DNA from: Leucobacter luti
GTDB lineage: Bacteria; Actinomycetota; Actinomycetes; Actinomycetales; Microbacteriaceae
Length of the DNA: 64,000 nt
Direction of reading: 5' to 3'
Assembly: GCF_004217175.1 (NCBI RefSeq)
Contig: NZ_SHKI01000007.1
Location: 186,001 to 250,000 of the forward strand
In this document: in pieces, positions 61,362 to 64,000 of the stretch
Layout: each line of letters begins with the position of its first letter
Numbering within the stretch: the stretch's first letter is position 1
Made by a program: the position numbers and the translations under genes
The notes under the pieces: generated by a model
Databases searched by the model: none
Seen by the model: only the letters and a program-made list of their open reading frames with translations
What the model was told of the DNA's origin: nothing

Positions 61362-61866
61362 AGGCGGCGCGCACCTTGTTCACCTTTGGCACCGCCACCG
61401 CGAGGCAGTAGCCCTGCGTGGGGTTCTTCGCGAAAAAGTCCTGGTGCGCGTCCTCAGCGGGGGTCACCTCGCCGAGCGGTTCGATGGTGGTCACGAGCTC
61501 TCCCGGCCACCACTCGGCCGCGCGGGCGCGCGCCGCCTCGAACTGCGCAGTCTGCGCGGCGTCCGCGGGGAACATCGCCGAGCGGTACTGCGTACCGACG
61601 TCGTTTCCCTGGCGGTTCAGTTGCGTAGGGTCGTGCATCGTGAAGAACGCGTCGAGAATCACTCCGGCGGGAATCTGCTCCTCATCGAAGGTCACCGCAA
61701 CTGCCTCGGCGTGCCCCGTCGCGCCGGTGCACACCTGCTCGTACGTGGGGTGCGCGGTGGTGCCGCCGGTGTAACAGGAGAGCACCTCCGTGACCCCCTG
61801 CAACTGCCGATATGCCGCATCGAGGCACCAGAAGCACCCGCCCGCGACTACAAAAGTGGTGCTCAC
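61342..61866 (-). CDS. msrA: Peptide methionine sulfoxide reductase MsrA
   Basis: 174 residues; reduces S-methionine sulfoxide. Catalytic GGCFWC at residues 9-14, with [20 protein letters not shown] and [13 protein letters not shown]. Start overlaps the nadE stop by four bases. Confidence 0.96.
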   Translation of the reverse strand: MSTTFVVAGGCFWCLDAAYRQLQGVTEVLSCYTGGTTAHPTYEQVCTGATGHAEAVAVTFDEEQIPAGVILDAFFTMHDPTQLNRQGNDVGTQYRSAMFPADAAQTAQFEAARARAAEWWPGELVTTIEPLGEVTPAEDAHQDFFAKNPTQGYCLAVAVPKVNKVRAAFTQYLR

Positions 61867-62714
61867 GCTTCAGCCAGCCGTTCTGCGTCGCCCCGCCACC
61901 AGGTGTCCCCGGGGGCAACCGGCAAGCGGCGCTTGTGTTCGGTCGCCCGGTAGCGACGCTCAAGGTTTGCTGCGGCGGCGTCAGAAACGCGCTCGCCACG
62001 GAGGTAGCCGTCGATCTCGGGGTAGCTCACGCCCAGGCTCGACTCGTCCGACTGTCCCGGCTGGTCGTCGAGCAGGTCGGCCGTGGGCACCTTCTCCCAG
62101 AGCCGCTCGGGCGCGTCGAGGGCGCGCAGCATCTCGGCCCCCTGGCCCTTGGTCAGCCCGGACAGCGGGATCACGTCAGCGGCGCCGTCACCGAACTTCG
62201 TGAAGAACCCGGTGATCGCCTCGGCGGCGTGATCCGTGCCGAGCACGAGCAGGCTGCGGTCGCCAGCGATCGCGTACTGCGCCACCATCCGCATCCGAGC
62301 CTTCACGTTGCCGCGCGTAAAATCGGTCACGGGAGTCCCCATCGCCGCCGACACCTGGGCCACGAGCCCGTCCGTGCCCGGCCCAATATCGACCGTCACT
62401 GCCTGGTCAGGCTTGATGAAGGCGAGCGCGAGCTGCGCGTCGTCCTCGTCTCGCTGCACCGCATACGGCAGGCGCACCGCGACGAACTCCGCGTCGCGGC
62501 CCTCCGCGCGCAGGCGCTCGACCGCCAACTGGGCGAGCCGTCCCGCAAGCGATGAATCCTGCCCACCCGAAATGCCGAGCACGAAGCCCCGCACCCCGGG
62601 AATCGCGCGCGCGTACTCGACCAGGAACGCGACGCGGCGCTCCACCTCGGCCGCCGGGTCAATCGCCGGAACCGGCCGCAGTGCTCGAATGATTTCCTGT
62701 TGCATCTCGCTCAC
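61863..62714 (-). CDS. nadE: Ammonia-dependent NAD+ synthetase
   Basis: 283 residues; converts deamido-NAD to NAD. P-loop [18 protein letters not shown] and the C-terminal [16 protein letters not shown]. No glutaminase domain, so it uses ammonia directly. Two in-frame GTGs (62720, 62714); 62714 fits TAGAGT ending six bases upstream. It is coupled to msrA. Confidence 0.94.
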   Translation of the reverse strand: MSEMQQEIIRALRPVPAIDPAAEVERRVAFLVEYARAIPGVRGFVLGISGGQDSSLAGRLAQLAVERLRAEGRDAEFVAVRLPYAVQRDEDDAQLALAFIKPDQAVTVDIGPGTDGLVAQVSAAMGTPVTDFTRGNVKARMRMVAQYAIAGDRSLLVLGTDHAAEAITGFFTKFGDGAADVIPLSGLTKGQGAEMLRALDAPERLWEKVPTADLLDDQPGQSDESSLGVSYPEIDGYLRGERVSDAAAANLERRYRATEHKRRLPVAPGDTWWRGDAERLAEA

Positions 62715-62720
62715 GCTCAC

Positions 62721-62726
62721 ACTCTA
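62721..62726 (-). promoter_or_regulatory. -10 element of nadE-msrA (leaderless)
   Basis: TAGAGT, then GTGAGC, then GTG at 62714. Confidence 0.5.
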
Positions 62727-62739
62727 CTCCGCTCATATT

Positions 62740-64000
62740 TCACGCGATGAGCTCCTCAACCGGCATCAGGCACCGCGGCCCGAGCAGCCCCTTCAACTCA
62801 CCGAACAGGTCTGCCGAGACGCGCACCTGAAGCGGCAGCTCGAACACACGGATCGCCCCGGAGGTCATCAGGTTCAAGCGCACCTCGCTCTCACCGCGGT
62901 GCCGCAGCAGCGTGCGCTTCAGCTCGTCCATCAGTTCCTCGGTTGCCCGGGTGTCCGAGATGGTGAGCATGAGCGTCTCGGTGTCCTCCTGCACGGCCGC
63001 GTCGATCGGCTTCACCCCGTACGCGTGCATCGACATCCCGTCGTCGCGCGCGTTGAGCTTCCCCCGCAGCGCGACCACCGAGTCTGGCTGCAGCAGGCTG
63101 CCGAACTCCTGGTACGACTTCCCCATGAAGAGCGCCTGGATCTCGCCGGTGAAGTCCTCGATCGTGACCATGCCGTAGAGATTGCCCGACTTTGCGGTGC
63201 GGTGCTGCACGCTCGTGAGCAGCCCGGCCACCGTGACGATCTCGCCGTCAAAGCTCGAGGTCGCGTCCGGGTTGGTGATCTGCTGCACCGTCGCGCTGGC
63301 CTCCTTCGCGAGCGCGGAGTCGAGGCCACGGAGCGGGTGGTCGGAGACGTACAGCCCGAGCATTTCGCGCTCGAAGGAGAGCTTGTCCTTCTTCGTCCAC
63401 TCGGGCCGGTCCGGCACCTGCGAGACCGTCTCGCCGGAAGCTCCGTCCGCCTCGGCGACCTCAGCGAAGAGGCTGTCGAAGTCGAAGCCGACGTTCCCGT
63501 TCTCCGCGTCGCGCTTCTCCTTGACCGCGCTCTCGATCGTCTGCTCATGGATCTCCACGAGCGCGCGCCGCGTTCCGCCCAGCCCGTCGAAGGCGCCGGC
63601 CTTGATGAGCGACTCGATCGTGCGCTTGTTCAGCGCCACGAGCGCGACCTTTTTGAGGAAGTCGTGGTACGTCTCGAAGTTGCCCTTGGTCTCGCGGGCC
63701 TCGCGGATCGCCTCGACCACGTTCGTGCCCACGTTGCGGATCGCGCCCAGACCGAACCGGATGTCCTCGCCAACGGCGGCGAAGTCGGCGAACGACTCGT
63801 TCACCGCGGGCGGCAGCACCTTGATGCCCATGCGGCGGCACTCGTTGAGGTAGATCGCGAGCTTGTCCTTCGAATCGCCGACGCTCGTGAGCAGTGCCGC
63901 CATGTACTCGGCCGGGTAGTGCGCCTTCAAGTAGGCCGTCCAGTAGCTCACCACGCCGTACGCCGCGGAGTGCGCCTTGTTGAACGCGTAGTCCGAGAAC
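62740..64000 (-). CDS. dnaE: DNA polymerase III alpha subunit, C-terminal part (gene runs off the window)
   Basis: The last ~420 residues of the replicative polymerase. FNKAHSAAYGVVSYWTAYLK and HYPAEYMAALLTS are diagnostic of DnaE fingers; NVGTNVVEAIREARETKGNF begins the helix-hairpin-helix region; TVAGLLTSVQHRTAKSGNLY is the OB-fold. It ends LMPVEELIA. The polymerase active site and PHP domain lie outside the window. Confidence 0.97.
   Translation of the reverse strand, partial: FSDYAFNKAHSAAYGVVSYWTAYLKAHYPAEYMAALLTSVGDSKDKLAIYLNECRRMGIKVLPPAVNESFADFAAVGEDIRFGLGAIRNVGTNVVEAIREARETKGNFETYHDFLKKVALVALNKRTIESLIKAGAFDGLGGTRRALVEIHEQTIESAVKEKRDAENGNVGFDFDSLFAEVAEADGASGETVSQVPDRPEWTKKDKLSFEREMLGLYVSDHPLRGLDSALAKEASATVQQITNPDATSSFDGEIVTVAGLLTSVQHRTAKSGNLYGMVTIEDFTGEIQALFMGKSYQEFGSLLQPDSVVALRGKLNARDDGMSMHAYGVKPIDAAVQEDTETLMLTISDTRATEELMDELKRTLLRHRGESEVRLNLMTSGAIRVFELPLQVRVSADLFGELKGLLGPRCLMPVEELIA

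Overview
The window is GC-rich DNA from a high-GC Gram-positive bacterium. The gene orders rne-rplU-rpmA-obgE-proB-proA-nadD-rsfS, rpe-hisEGFI-trpE-trpC-trpB-trpA-lgt-pyk and metK-priA-fmt-rsmB, the ANTAR regulator PdtaR, the small HGxxPAAW protein and the helicase-dead PriA point to Actinobacteria, most likely Microbacteriaceae and perhaps Leucobacter. This is a judgement from gene content; no database was searched. Most housekeeping genes lie on the minus strand.

Layout. 1-7.7 kb is accessory: the start of a LuxR/MalT-type ATPase, a SulP anion transporter, a SHOCT membrane protein, an AI-2E-family permease, a decayed MFS gene, and a DHA2-like MFS exporter divergent from an XRE-cupin regulator with an operator-like inverted repeat between them. 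7.7-8.1 kb holds tRNA-Ala(GGC) followed by an array of units, each with a copy of the tRNA 3' end, a terminator and a long hairpin. 8.1-20.2 kb is core: rsfS, nadD, proA, proB, obgE, rpmA, rplU, rne, a VKOR protein, coaE and a DUF4126 protein. 20.5-27.2 kb carries rpsA, an XRE-membrane regulator, polA, a hotdog thioesterase and pdtaR. 27.3-32.2 kb is mixed: tRNA-Leu(CAA), a repeat-rich non-coding stretch, an MFS/TetR pair, a fatty-acid desaturase and a lipoprotein. 32.3-43.4 kb is pyk, lgt and the trp and his clusters up to rpe. 43.4-46.5 kb is a two-gene accessory block between rpe and rsmB. 46.5-59.8 kb is rsmB, fmt, a second trpB behind a tryptophan attenuator, an AgcS symporter, priA, metK, rpoZ, two acyl-CoA thioesterases and ettA. 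59.8-64 kb holds an aminoglycoside-phosphotransferase remnant, a lipoprotein, an extra SSB, msrA, nadE and the 3' part of dnaE.

Together the genes cover proline, tryptophan, histidine, NAD, CoA and SAM synthesis, lipoprotein maturation, translation and replication or repair. The most notable observations are: (1) the tRNA-Ala tail/hairpin array, whose two complete hairpins differ by matched changes on both arms; (2) a tryptophan attenuator whose leader peptide appears to be leaderless and which serves a stand-alone trpB; (3) a recurring arrangement in which a TANNNT -10 hexamer sits 6-7 nt before the start codon, which predicts leaderless mRNAs for about 16 genes and corrects several start codons; (4) a probable CTG start for rsfS.
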